NCBI RefSeq assembly: GCF_019400745.1
Contig: NZ_WJIB01000018.1
Span: 60,814 to 124,813, forward strand
Origin: Cohnella sp. CFH 77786
GTDB taxonomy: Bacteria; Bacillota; Bacilli; Paenibacillales; Paenibacillaceae
Direction: 5' to 3'
DNA length: 64,000 bases
The notes beneath the pieces are model-generated. The model worked only from the letters and a program-made list of their open reading frames with translations, ran no database searches and was not told the DNA's origin. Shown here piece after piece: positions 25,616 to 34,122 of the stretch (the stretch's first letter is position 1; every line of letters starts with the position of its first letter). A program made the position numbers and the translations under genes.

Positions 25616-26431
25616 TCATCTTTCCCTCCAGACGGCGAATTGGGAGGCTGCGGTCCAGAGGGAAAGCAGAGAACGTATGAAATGGAAAGCCTGGTGCAGC
25701 ACGACGGCGATAAAACCCGACCAGATGACGGTGACGGACGACACGGCGGCGGAAGCGGCGAGCCCGATTCCGGCCATCGCCAGCGAGACGGCCAATAGAG
25801 GCAGCGCCCGGTCCCAAGCTTGCTTGAACCCCTTGCCGATGCCTTCCCGGCTGGCGGCGCCGAACTGCAGGCACCGGAGCAGCAGGTGCACGGCGAATCC
25901 CCAGACCAGCCAGGCGGCCGCGTAAGGAAGCAGGTCGAGGAGCCAGCGGTCGGGCGAGCCGAGGCTGTAGAACCGTTCCCTGGCCAGGGGAAGCACCCAG
26001 ACCGCGGGAAGCAGCACAAGCGCGTTCTCCAGCCAGTACAGCAGGACGACGGGTTTCCAGGCATGACGGATGCCGGCCAGTACCCGGGTGCCGCTGCCTT
26101 TCTCCTCCTCCGTGTGGTGGAAAGAGAAATAAAGGCCGGCATTGATAAGGGGCGTGATCACCATCCGGAAAAGCAGCAAACCCGCGAGCAGCCACAACAG
26201 AGGGTCGAGCAGATCGGTCCGAAGCAGCCGGAACTCCGCTTCGATGAAGAACAGCGGGACGGCGTCCGCATTCGGATGGAGGTCGGGATACCGCGCCAGA
26301 ACGGGCGTAACGACGGAATCGACGAGACGGAACAGGAAGAAGCCCCACAGAAAGCGATAAAGAAATAAGAGAATCCCTACATACTTATGCCGGACCGTCA
26401 TGTCCCATCCCCTGCCAAGCATCTTTTTCAC
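25616..26431 (-). CDS. Polytopic membrane protein of unknown function
   Basis: 271 residues; GTG at 26431 with GAGGGGGG upstream. There are about five to six hydrophobic segments with a basic N-terminus (MKKMLGRGWDMTVRHKY) and amphipathic stretches between them. The layout resembles uncharacterised Firmicutes membrane proteins with paired helices, but I do not recognise a named family. It begins 12 bases downstream of the M1 peptidase stop, so the two are probably co-transcribed. Confidence 0.75.
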   Translation of the reverse strand: MKKMLGRGWDMTVRHKYVGILLFLYRFLWGFFLFRLVDSVVTPVLARYPDLHPNADAVPLFFIEAEFRLLRTDLLDPLLWLLAGLLLFRMVITPLINAGLYFSFHHTEEEKGSGTRVLAGIRHAWKPVVLLYWLENALVLLPAVWVLPLARERFYSLGSPDRWLLDLLPYAAAWLVWGFAVHLLLRCLQFGAASREGIGKGFKQAWDRALPLLAVSLAMAGIGLAASAAVSSVTVIWSGFIAVVLHQAFHFIRSLLSLWTAASQFAVWRER

Positions 26432-26443
26432 GGATTGCCCCCC

Positions 26444-28429
26444 TCACCATGCGAATGTGCTGAAGAAGCTTTCCAGCGCCTGGGCGATGCCCGCCGTCCA
26501 TTTGACCCGGTCTTTGGAGGGCACCTCCGCCTTGAGGAAGTTATTGTAGCGCCGGTTGTCCAGGACGACCGCCACGCCGGGGTCCACGGCCGCGTAGGTC
26601 AGAGGAGAAGCAGAATCGAGCTGCAGCTGGACGTGGGTCTGGGTTCCGTCCCACCGCTTGCGCACCGTGCTGCCGTCCGCGTAACCGAACAGGAGGGTGA
26701 CCGCCTGCGGACTTCCTCCGTTCCGCTTGAGCAGAATCAAGGTCCGGTAACCGCCTTGGTCGTTCTTATGGGAGTCGATCGACTCGATGGAGAAGTCCGC
26801 CATCTCGCCCCGGTACACGTATGCGGCGAAGAAGTCGTCCCATTTGGCCTTCGTCACGCTCTCGACGACCTTCTGGAACTCTCCCGTGGATGGATGCTTG
26901 AACCGGTATTTCTGGAAGTAGGCGCGCATGATCTTGTTCATCGTCTTGTCCCCGACCTGCCGCTCCAGGGCGGTCAGCACCAGTTTCGCCCGGAGGTAGA
27001 CGTTATCCGCGTAGCCGTCATGGCTGCCGTAATGCCAGGAATAACGATACAGAGGCTCGGGAGCCGTCAGGTAGCTCGCTTCCACGGGCGTATTCGGCGA
27101 AACCCCGTAGATCGCCGACATCAACTTGTCTTCCGAATAGGACGTGAAGCCTTCGTCCAGCCAGGCTTCCTCAAACTCGTTGGAGGCCACCATGCCGTAC
27201 CAGTATTGGTGCGCGATTTCATGGACGACGGTCCGTTCGAGATCGTAGCCCGGGCTTGCGTCTTTGGCCGCCGCTCCCGTCACGAGCGTGGGATACTCCA
27301 TGCCGCCGGCTCCGTTCCCGTCTGCGGGGGGGATCACCACGGACAAGGTGGAGTAAGGATATTCCCCGTACCACGCCGCCAGCTTGGTCAGAGAAGATTT
27401 GGCCGCATGCATGTACCGGTCCCTCAGGTCTTTGTGAAGCGGGTCGAGATAGAGCCGGATCCGGACCCCGGGGATGCCGGGCGCGGAGAGGGAATCCTCG
27501 TAATAGACGAAATGCGGCGAGGCGGCCCAACCGAAGTCGTGCACGTCGTCGGCGTAGTATTGATAGATTTTGCGCCCCTTGGACACGGCTGCCGGTTTCG
27601 TCTGGAAACCGGTTGCCGCGACGGTGTAAGTTTCCGGGACGTCGATGCGCACGCTGTAAATGCCGAAGTCCGAATAGAACTCCGAGTTGCCGTGGTATTG
27701 GTGGAGGTTCCAGCCTTCCGCCGTTCTGCCGCGCATGCCGATCGTTTCGTACACCGCGACTTTGGGAAACCATTGGCCCGCCATGACGAAATCGCCGGCC
27801 GTCCCCATGCGGGCAAAGACGCGCGGGAGCTTGACCTTGAAGCTCATTTTGAGCGTCACCGAGCCGCCGGGCTTGACCGCCTCCGGAAGGCGCAAGGTGG
27901 CCAGCGTCCGGTCCTGCTTGTTGCCGTCGTCGGGCTGAACGTAATGCAGGCGGGGCAGAAGCGTCTCTCCTTGCTCCGTCGTCAGCGAAGAGAGCTCCAT
28001 CGAGCCGTATGCGCCCGGCTCCATCTTGTCGCTCCGCAGCTTGCCGCCGGATTCCTTGAGGAATGTGCTGCCCGGAGAGAAGGCGTTCGGATAGAGGTGG
28101 AAATAGAGGTCCGTGACGGCTTGGCGCCCGGGATTCTTCCAAGTGACCGTCTGTTGACCGGTCAGCGTGTCGTCCGGCTCCAAGACGACGGAAATATGGT
28201 ATTCGGTCACGCGCTGGCTGAGGACGATCGGCTTCGGCTGCAGAGGCGCCGCCTCCGGTTGCGGGGCCTTGGGCACGGCCGCGGCAGGGCCCGGTGCCGC
28301 TGCCCGTGCGGAAGCCGGCCAGGCGTATTGCGTTTCGAGCGCGTCCGCGAACCCGAACCGGATCGAGAGCACGAGGGCGGCGGCGGCCAGGGAGAACAGA
28401 AGCAGGCGTAGCGTGCGGCGCTTCGGCAT
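26444..28429 (-). CDS. Membrane-anchored M1 family metallopeptidase
   Basis: 661 residues; ATG at 28429 with GGGAGGG nine bases upstream. An N-terminal transmembrane anchor (about 5-27) and a Pro/Ala linker are followed by a beta-sandwich domain. The catalytic domain has the exopeptidase-type GGMEYP motif and the zinc site HEIAHQYW (about residue 403) with the distal Glu in NEFEEAWLDEG. The variant GGMEY in place of GAMEN is common in Gram-positive membrane-bound relatives. It probably trims peptides outside the membrane. It is co-transcribed with the membrane protein downstream. Confidence 0.9.
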   Translation of the reverse strand: MPKRRTLRLLLFSLAAAALVLSIRFGFADALETQYAWPASARAAAPGPAAAVPKAPQPEAAPLQPKPIVLSQRVTEYHISVVLEPDDTLTGQQTVTWKNPGRQAVTDLYFHLYPNAFSPGSTFLKESGGKLRSDKMEPGAYGSMELSSLTTEQGETLLPRLHYVQPDDGNKQDRTLATLRLPEAVKPGGSVTLKMSFKVKLPRVFARMGTAGDFVMAGQWFPKVAVYETIGMRGRTAEGWNLHQYHGNSEFYSDFGIYSVRIDVPETYTVAATGFQTKPAAVSKGRKIYQYYADDVHDFGWAASPHFVYYEDSLSAPGIPGVRIRLYLDPLHKDLRDRYMHAAKSSLTKLAAWYGEYPYSTLSVVIPPADGNGAGGMEYPTLVTGAAAKDASPGYDLERTVVHEIAHQYWYGMVASNEFEEAWLDEGFTSYSEDKLMSAIYGVSPNTPVEASYLTAPEPLYRYSWHYGSHDGYADNVYLRAKLVLTALERQVGDKTMNKIMRAYFQKYRFKHPSTGEFQKVVESVTKAKWDDFFAAYVYRGEMADFSIESIDSHKNDQGGYRTLILLKRNGGSPQAVTLLFGYADGSTVRKRWDGTQTHVQLQLDSASPLTYAAVDPGVAVVLDNRRYNNFLKAEVPSKDRVKWTAGIAQALESFFSTFAW

Positions 28430-28565
28430 AACGGATAACCCTCCCGTTGACAAGCATCTACGGACATGTATATGACGGCTGTCCGAAGATTATTTCTGCT
28501 TGTCTTACGGGAGGGTCAAGGGGCTTGCGAACGTATGGGAACGGTTCTCCGATCTAACTGCGTGA

Positions 28566-30083
28566 TTAGGATACGGTTCTGTGTGCTGTCTGCAGCGGCA
28601 TGTTGTCGCCTAGGCCGAGCGTCCGCGCGGCCTGCGCGTGAATTTCGCGGATCAGCTCCGGGTTTTTGAGCAGGGACGCGCCATAAGAAGGAATCATTTC
28701 TTTGATTTTCGGCTCCCACGCTTCGAGATGCTGCGGGAAGCACTTTTCGATGACCTCAAGCATGACGGAAACAGCGGTGGAAGCGCCCGGAGAAGCGCCG
28801 AGCAGGGCGGCGATCGAACCGTCGGCGGCGCTGATCACTTCCGTTCCGAATTGAAGCGTTCCTTTGCCGGCGGCCGTATCCTTGATGATTTGCACGCGCT
28901 GGCCGGCTACGAGCAAATCCCAGTCCTCGCTTCTGGCGTTCGGGATGAATTCGCGTAACGCCTCCATGCGCTTTTCTTTCGACAGCATCACTTGTTTGAT
29001 CAGGTAAGTCGTCAGCGGAATGTTCTTTACTCCCGCCGCAAGCATCGTGACGAGATTATGCGGCTTGACGGACGTGATCAAATCGAACATGGAACCGAAT
29101 TTCAGGAATTTCGGCGAGAAGCCGGCAAACGGTCCGAAAAGCAGCGATTCTTTCTTGTCGATCACTCTTGTGTCAAGATGCGGAACGGACATCGGAGGAG
29201 CGCCGACCGGCGCTTTGCCGTATACTTTCGCTTGATGCTGCGCGACGATTTCCGGTTTCCGGCACACCATGAACAGTCCGCTTACCGGAAATCCTCCGAT
29301 CCCTTTGCCTTCGGGGATACCGGATTTTTGCAGCAAATGCAGGCTGCCTCCCCCGCCGCCGATAAAGACGAATTTCGCGGAATGCCGTTCGAGGGCGCCG
29401 CTGACGGCGTTCCGCACCTCGAGCTCCCACGAGCCGTCGCTCGTCCGTTTGATATCCTCGACTTGATGGTTGAATTTGATATCCACGTTGTGACTCTGCA
29501 GATGGGCAAACAACATTCGCGTTAAAGCGCCGAAGTTGACGTCCGTTCCGGATTCGATTCTTGTCGCCGCGATCGGATGATCCAACGACCGGTTTTTCAT
29601 CATAAGCGGAATCCATTCCATCAGTTTTCCCGGCTCGTCCGTAAACTCCATCCCATGGAACAGAGGGTTGCCCGACAGCGCTTCAAAACGTTTCCTCAAG
29701 AACGTTACGTCTTGCTCCCCTTGAACGAAACTCATATGAGGCACCGGCACGATGAAGTCCCTCGGATTGCGGATCAGGTTGCTGCCCACGAGATAAGACC
29801 AGAACTGCTTGGAAACCTGAAACTCTTCGTTTACCTTGATCGCTTTGCTGATATCTATCGATCCGTCCGGTTTTTCGACGGTGTAGTTCAGCTCGCACAG
29901 CGAAGAATGCCCCGTTCCCGCATTATTCCATTCGTTGGAGCTTTCCTCTCCCGCGGCCGAGCGTCTCTCGAACACCGTGATGTCCCAGTCCGGCGCTAAT
30001 TCTTTCAGCAGTGATCCCAGTGTCGCGCTCATGATTCCGGCACCGATTAAGATAACGTCTGTTTTCGTTTGTCCGTTGCTCAT
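28566..30083 (-). CDS. mqo: Malate:quinone oxidoreductase
   Basis: 505 residues, the usual Mqo length. ATG at 30083 follows AAGGACGG. N-terminal FAD-binding motif DVILIGAGIMSATLG, the Mqo-specific SSNEWNNAGTGHSSLCELNYT block, LIRNPRDFIVPVPHMSFVQGE, and the C-terminal GASPGASTAVSVMLEVIEKCFP are all intact. It oxidises malate to oxaloacetate, passing electrons to the quinone pool, at the inner face of the membrane. It is monocistronic. The AT-rich upstream region has an inverted repeat, GATAA-CC-TTATC at 30192-30203, a possible operator. Confidence 0.95.
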   Translation of the reverse strand: MSNGQTKTDVILIGAGIMSATLGSLLKELAPDWDITVFERRSAAGEESSNEWNNAGTGHSSLCELNYTVEKPDGSIDISKAIKVNEEFQVSKQFWSYLVGSNLIRNPRDFIVPVPHMSFVQGEQDVTFLRKRFEALSGNPLFHGMEFTDEPGKLMEWIPLMMKNRSLDHPIAATRIESGTDVNFGALTRMLFAHLQSHNVDIKFNHQVEDIKRTSDGSWELEVRNAVSGALERHSAKFVFIGGGGGSLHLLQKSGIPEGKGIGGFPVSGLFMVCRKPEIVAQHQAKVYGKAPVGAPPMSVPHLDTRVIDKKESLLFGPFAGFSPKFLKFGSMFDLITSVKPHNLVTMLAAGVKNIPLTTYLIKQVMLSKEKRMEALREFIPNARSEDWDLLVAGQRVQIIKDTAAGKGTLQFGTEVISAADGSIAALLGASPGASTAVSVMLEVIEKCFPQHLEAWEPKIKEMIPSYGASLLKNPELIREIHAQAARTLGLGDNMPLQTAHRTVS

Positions 30084-30191
30084 TTTTACCGTCCTTATGC
30101 CCTAAGATTTGCAGCAAGGATGCAGGCGCTCCTGCTCAGTCGCTGCGGCAAGCCAGGGTCCGACCTGGCCATGCAACTTATCCGGTTCAAT

Positions 30192-30203
30192 GATAACCTT
30201 ATC
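30192..30203. promoter_or_regulatory. Small inverted repeat upstream of mqo
   Basis: GATAACCTTATC: 5-bp arms with a 2-base centre in the AT-rich promoter region of mqo. A binding protein is not known. Confidence 0.3.
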
Positions 30204-30630
30204 TAGTGTATCACTATTGTTTATAGATTTTAATATTTCTTTGCTATATGGATGATAGATATAAGTTATTGAAAATATGGTAATCAGCAAGGATTCGAGG
30301 AAAATGGGCAGAAGGGAAGGGGAGGGCGGGGGTGCGGCGGGAGGAAAGAGAGGAGAACGGGGACCCGGAACGGGCGAGGGCTGCCTGTTCGGGCGAGGGC
30401 TGAGGGTCGCGGTGATTGGACATGTTGACCGACTTTCATGGATAGCTTCGCGTTATTCGGGGTTTGTACCCTGGAAGCCGGGGCGACGGCGTGCAATGCG
30501 TTGCTTATCTCTGCTGCTCGCCGGTTTACCGGTTTACTCCTCCTCACCCGGTCCGGACGGATCTGTCGGCTCTGCAAGCCGAGCGTCGTGGTCGCCTATG
30601 TGCTCCTGCCGCTCCTCTCCGTTCAGTTGG
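30204..30630. other. Gap without a supported gene
   Basis: An AT-rich portion (to about 30290) belongs to the mqo promoter region. From 30295 to 30630 the DNA is purine- then GC-rich with no frame that has a start site and family resemblance. I see no RNA gene or repeat. Confidence 0.4.
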
Positions 30631-30672
30631 CGCAAACGCCCGGCGCGCGATCGCCATGCCGGGCGTTTGCGG
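30631..30672 (-). terminator. Terminator hairpin after helD
   Basis: CGCAAACGCCCGGC (30631-30644) pairs with GCCGGGCGTTTGCG (30658-30671), a 14-bp stem, 22 bases beyond the helD stop. There is no long T-run on the minus strand. Confidence 0.6.
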
Positions 30673-30693
30673 AAGCGCTGGAAGCGCCGGCCG

Positions 30694-32796
30694 CTAAGGT
30701 TGGGCGACGAGGGGCGACGGCATTCCCTCGTAGAGCAGCGCCAGCCGGTGGAGAGCCCTCGTGCAAGCGACGTACAGCAGCTTGGCGTCTTGCGGATCGT
30801 CCGCGTAGCTCGCGGCATCCGCGTCTGCGATGAGCACGGCGTCGAATTCAAGACCCTTGGCCAGATAGACGGGCACGATCGTCACGCCGCCGCCATACCG
30901 TGTCTGTCCTTCGGCGATCAGCCGGGCATCCGTTCCGGCGTTCGCAAGGATGGACGCAAGCTCCCGGCAGTTGTCGTCCGTCCTGGCGATGACGGCGATC
31001 GTCTGCATGCCGCGGGCCCGATTCTCATGGATGAAGGCAGAGATGCGCCGAATCCGGTCTTCCGCGCTTGCCGCCGCTGCAACTTCCACGGGATCGCCGC
31101 TCCGGAACACGGGCTGTGCAGGCGGCAGAGACGTGTCCGTGTGCGGAAGGATCCGGTTCGCGAACTCGATGATTTCGAGCGTGGAGCGATAGCTCATCCG
31201 CAGCTCGTGATAGGCGTTCCGGTCGGCCGGGAACACCGCGGACAGCTCTTCCCAGCGCTTGATGCCGCGGTAGGCGTGGATGCCCTGCGCCAAATCGCCG
31301 AGGATCGTGAAGGAAGGCTCGGCCATCATCGCATTCAGCAGGGCGATCTGGAACGGCGGCACGTCCTGCGCCTCGTCGAGCACGACGTGGTCGAACGTCT
31401 CTTCGGAACCGCGGAACCGAAGGTGAATCCAGACGAGCGCGGGGAGGTCCTCCGGCATCGCGGCGCCTTTCTTCAGGTACGCTTTGGTTCGGGTGGCGAG
31501 GTCTTCCGGCAGGAAATCGGCCTGCCTCTCGAACAAGGCCCGGTAGAAGGCCAAGGCGTCCGCCTGCGGCAGTTTCTTCTCGAAGGCTTTGAGCCGCTGT
31601 TTGCCGGTTTTGGCCCGTTCCTTGCGGACTTTGGGATCGCCGATCTCCTTCAGCTGCATCTCCAGCCACCGGTTCATCCGTCCGAGCAGCCGCTCCCGCC
31701 TCATCGCCAGCGGGTAATGCCGGTATTCGACGTCGAACCATTCCCGGATCGCGGCGGCGGGCAGCTTGCGGCTGTCCCACGCCTCGAAATCCTGGTCCGT
31801 GAGGAAGCCCGCCTCGAAACGGTCGAGCTCGGCGTCGATCCAGTCTTTATAGCGCAGCGACCCTTTGATCCGGCCCGGTGTCCGGTCGTCGATGGCGGGA
31901 CGGTTACCGCGGGCTTGGAACCACAGCGCGCCTTCGCCGGCCGTTTCGGCCAGCCGGACGTTGCCCAGCTTGCCAAGCGCCCAATCCGCGAATGTAGTCT
32001 GGCGCACGCTGCCGACGCCGAGCTCGGGCAGCACCCCCGAGATGTAATCCAGGAACATGGCGTTCGGGGCGAAAATGATCATCCTCTCCGCCTTCACCTG
32101 GTCCTGGTACCGGTACAGCAGGAATGCCAAGCGGTGCAGGGCAACCGTCGTTTTGCCCGATCCGGCGGCTCCCTGGATGATCATCGCCAGCTTCCGGGGA
32201 GCGCGGATGATTCGGTCCTGCTCGGCCTGGATGGTGGAGACGATGTCCCGCAGCCGGTTGTCCTTCTTCTCGCCGAGGCGGTAGAGCAGGAATTCGTCGC
32301 TCAGCCCGAGGTTCTCTCCCCCGCGCACATAACTCTCGACCACCCGCTGCAAGCTCCGGTCCCGGACCTGCAGATTCCTTTTGCGGTAGACTTCTCCTTC
32401 CACCGTACCTTCCGGAGCATCGTACGCGACCGATTCGTCGCCGCCGGTGAACGAATAGAACAAGCTCGCGACCGGCGCCCGCCAGTCGATGATGAAGGGC
32501 TCGCCCGTATCGCGGCGGTCCATGCCGCGTTTGCCGATATAGAGCGGGACGGGCTCCGGATGCCCTTGCTCCCGGAAGTCCAGCCTGCCGAAATAGGGTT
32601 CCATCCCGAGCAGCTCCAGCCGCCGGCGGGTTTCCTCGCGTTTGCCCTCGAGCAGCTGCTCCACGAAATCCTGTCCCCGGTAGACGGGACCGATTTCGGA
32701 GCGCTGTCGTTCGACTTCCTCTAGCGTATCAATTAATCTGGTGCGTTCTTCCTCGTACATTCCGGCTGCGTCTTCGGCATTCTGCGTGCGGGTCAT
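30694..32796 (-). CDS. helD: HelD-type superfamily 1 helicase (RNA polymerase recycling)
   Basis: 700 residues from ATG at 32796 (MTRTQNAED). A coiled-coil N-terminal arm (YEEERTRLIDTLEEVERQRSEIG) precedes a UvrD-like ATPase: Walker A IQGAAGSGKTTVALHRLAFL (about residue 200), DEAQDVPPFQ, and late motif AKGLEFDAVLI. The split ATPase domain and N-terminal arm fit HelD, which removes stalled RNA polymerase from DNA. B. subtilis HelD is a little longer. It appears monocistronic, with a divergent promoter region shared with ywhD. Confidence 0.88.
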   Translation of the reverse strand: MTRTQNAEDAAGMYEEERTRLIDTLEEVERQRSEIGPVYRGQDFVEQLLEGKREETRRRLELLGMEPYFGRLDFREQGHPEPVPLYIGKRGMDRRDTGEPFIIDWRAPVASLFYSFTGGDESVAYDAPEGTVEGEVYRKRNLQVRDRSLQRVVESYVRGGENLGLSDEFLLYRLGEKKDNRLRDIVSTIQAEQDRIIRAPRKLAMIIQGAAGSGKTTVALHRLAFLLYRYQDQVKAERMIIFAPNAMFLDYISGVLPELGVGSVRQTTFADWALGKLGNVRLAETAGEGALWFQARGNRPAIDDRTPGRIKGSLRYKDWIDAELDRFEAGFLTDQDFEAWDSRKLPAAAIREWFDVEYRHYPLAMRRERLLGRMNRWLEMQLKEIGDPKVRKERAKTGKQRLKAFEKKLPQADALAFYRALFERQADFLPEDLATRTKAYLKKGAAMPEDLPALVWIHLRFRGSEETFDHVVLDEAQDVPPFQIALLNAMMAEPSFTILGDLAQGIHAYRGIKRWEELSAVFPADRNAYHELRMSYRSTLEIIEFANRILPHTDTSLPPAQPVFRSGDPVEVAAAASAEDRIRRISAFIHENRARGMQTIAVIARTDDNCRELASILANAGTDARLIAEGQTRYGGGVTIVPVYLAKGLEFDAVLIADADAASYADDPQDAKLLYVACTRALHRLALLYEGMPSPLVAQP

Positions 32797-33056
32797 GCGT
32801 GTTTCACCCTCTCCCTTCCATGGTGATTCGGATAGCGACGAAACGGCGATACTTTTCGATGGATTGGCGCCAGTACCCATTTTGCACAAAAACCGCATAA
32901 AAGAATAGACTTATGTTATCCTTTTTGATATGATGTTGGTTATCGGATTACCTACAAACGGCAGAACGAATGTTCGCATTCAAAATAGGAAAAATGAACG
33001 GGTGGGGGACCTTCTTCGGAGGATTCTTGGCCCGTTTTTTAACGGAGGTAGGAAGC

Positions 33057-33563
33057 GTGGAAAACAACGAAAAGCCGACGGAGAAGAAGAAGCTCGCGCT
33101 GAACGTCGTCAGCAACAAGGAGCATAAGGGGTTCGGGGCGGGAACCATCGATTTGAGCCAAGTCGCCTGTGTCATAATCGACCGCGGGGAGGCTTACCTG
33201 GATATTGGAGCCATGCACGCCAAAAGCAAGGTGGAGCGGGGCATCAAGTTTTCGCCGAACAAGGAAGACGTGCCGAACGGGCGCCCTTGCTGGGTCGTAT
33301 GGGTTGCGGTCGACCGGGGCGAAGAGGGCAGCTGCTATGCGGGCGTCACTTCCTGCGAGATGCTGGTGGACGAGGAGGCGCGGCGCGGGTGGAAGGTGCT
33401 GCCCGATCACGTGAACCGGCTGGACGCGGCGTTGAAGCGGAAGATCATGCTCGACAACATCGGGCCGGAAGAGAAAGCCGCCCTGAAGAAGCTGCTCATC
33501 GAGCACAACGCCGAGATGTGGGAGCGTTCGTCCGAACAGCTCAAGGAAGCGCTGAACGCGTGA
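33057..33563 (+). CDS. ywhD: YwhD family protein
   Basis: 168 residues; GTG at 33057 with GGAGGTAGG upstream. Nearly the whole chain follows the Bacillus YwhD pattern (LNVVSNKEHKGFGAGTIDLSQVACVIID, IGAMHAKSKVERGIKF, GVTSCEMLVDEEARRG, LIEHNAEMWERSSEQLKEALN). The function of YwhD is unknown. As in B. subtilis it stands next to pbpG and speE, although here pbpG is convergent with it and a repeat array separates the two. A terminator follows. Confidence 0.93.
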   Translation: MENNEKPTEKKKLALNVVSNKEHKGFGAGTIDLSQVACVIIDRGEAYLDIGAMHAKSKVERGIKFSPNKEDVPNGRPCWVVWVAVDRGEEGSCYAGVTSCEMLVDEEARRGWKVLPDHVNRLDAALKRKIMLDNIGPEEKAALKKLLIEHNAEMWERSSEQLKEALNA

Positions 33564-33572
33564 AGATACGGG

Positions 33573-33605
33573 AACCCCGGCCAAGCGGCCGGGGTTTCTG
33601 CGTTT
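33573..33605 (+). terminator. Intrinsic terminator of ywhD
   Basis: AACCCCGGCC-AAGC-GGCCGGGGTT hairpin followed by TCTGCGTTTT. Confidence 0.75.
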
Positions 33606-33638
33606 TGCGATGGTGGTGCGCGGAGGGCTGTTGCAGCA

Positions 33639-34066
33639 CGGAAACCCGGTTAGAGCGCCGCAAACCGACCAAGTGCGTGCCGTAACCCGGAAAAACCCGG
33701 CTAGAACGCCGCAAACCGACCGTAACCCGGAAAAACCCGGCTAGAGCGCAGTAAACCGACCAAGTGCGTGCCGTAACCCGGAAAAACCCGGCTAGAGCGC
33801 AGTAAACCGACTCCTGGCTCGCCGTAACCCGGAAAAACCCGGTTAGAGCGTGCCAAACCGACCAAGTGCGTGCCGTAACCCGGAAAAACCCGGCTAGAGC
33901 GCCGCAAACCGACCAAGTGGGTGCCGTAACCCGGAAAAACCCGGCTAGAGCGCCGCAAACCGACCAAGTGGGTGCCGTAACCCGGAAAAACCCGGCTAGA
34001 GCGCAGTAAACCCTCCCAAGGTCCGCCGTAACCCGGAAAAACCCGGTTAGAGCGTGCAAATTGTAC
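33639..34066 (-). repeat. Tandem array, 51-bp period, about 9 copies (reverse-oriented CCGGGTTTTTCCGGGTT type)
   Basis: Nine units beginning CGTAACCCGGAAAAACCCGG; six of the intervals are 51 bp, and one unit (about 33682-33720) has lost 11 bp. The variable half is ACCAAGTGCGTGC or related. On the minus strand the core is AGCCGGGTTTTTCCGGGTTA with CACG three bases later, the same as in the array at 3.8-4.2 kb. The array lies between the convergent ywhD and pbpG genes. Confidence 0.95.
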
Positions 34067-34122
34067 CTTATGCAAGACGCCTGAAGCGTCTTAGGGGGAC
34101 CGCGAGCCGCCAGACCTCTGCC

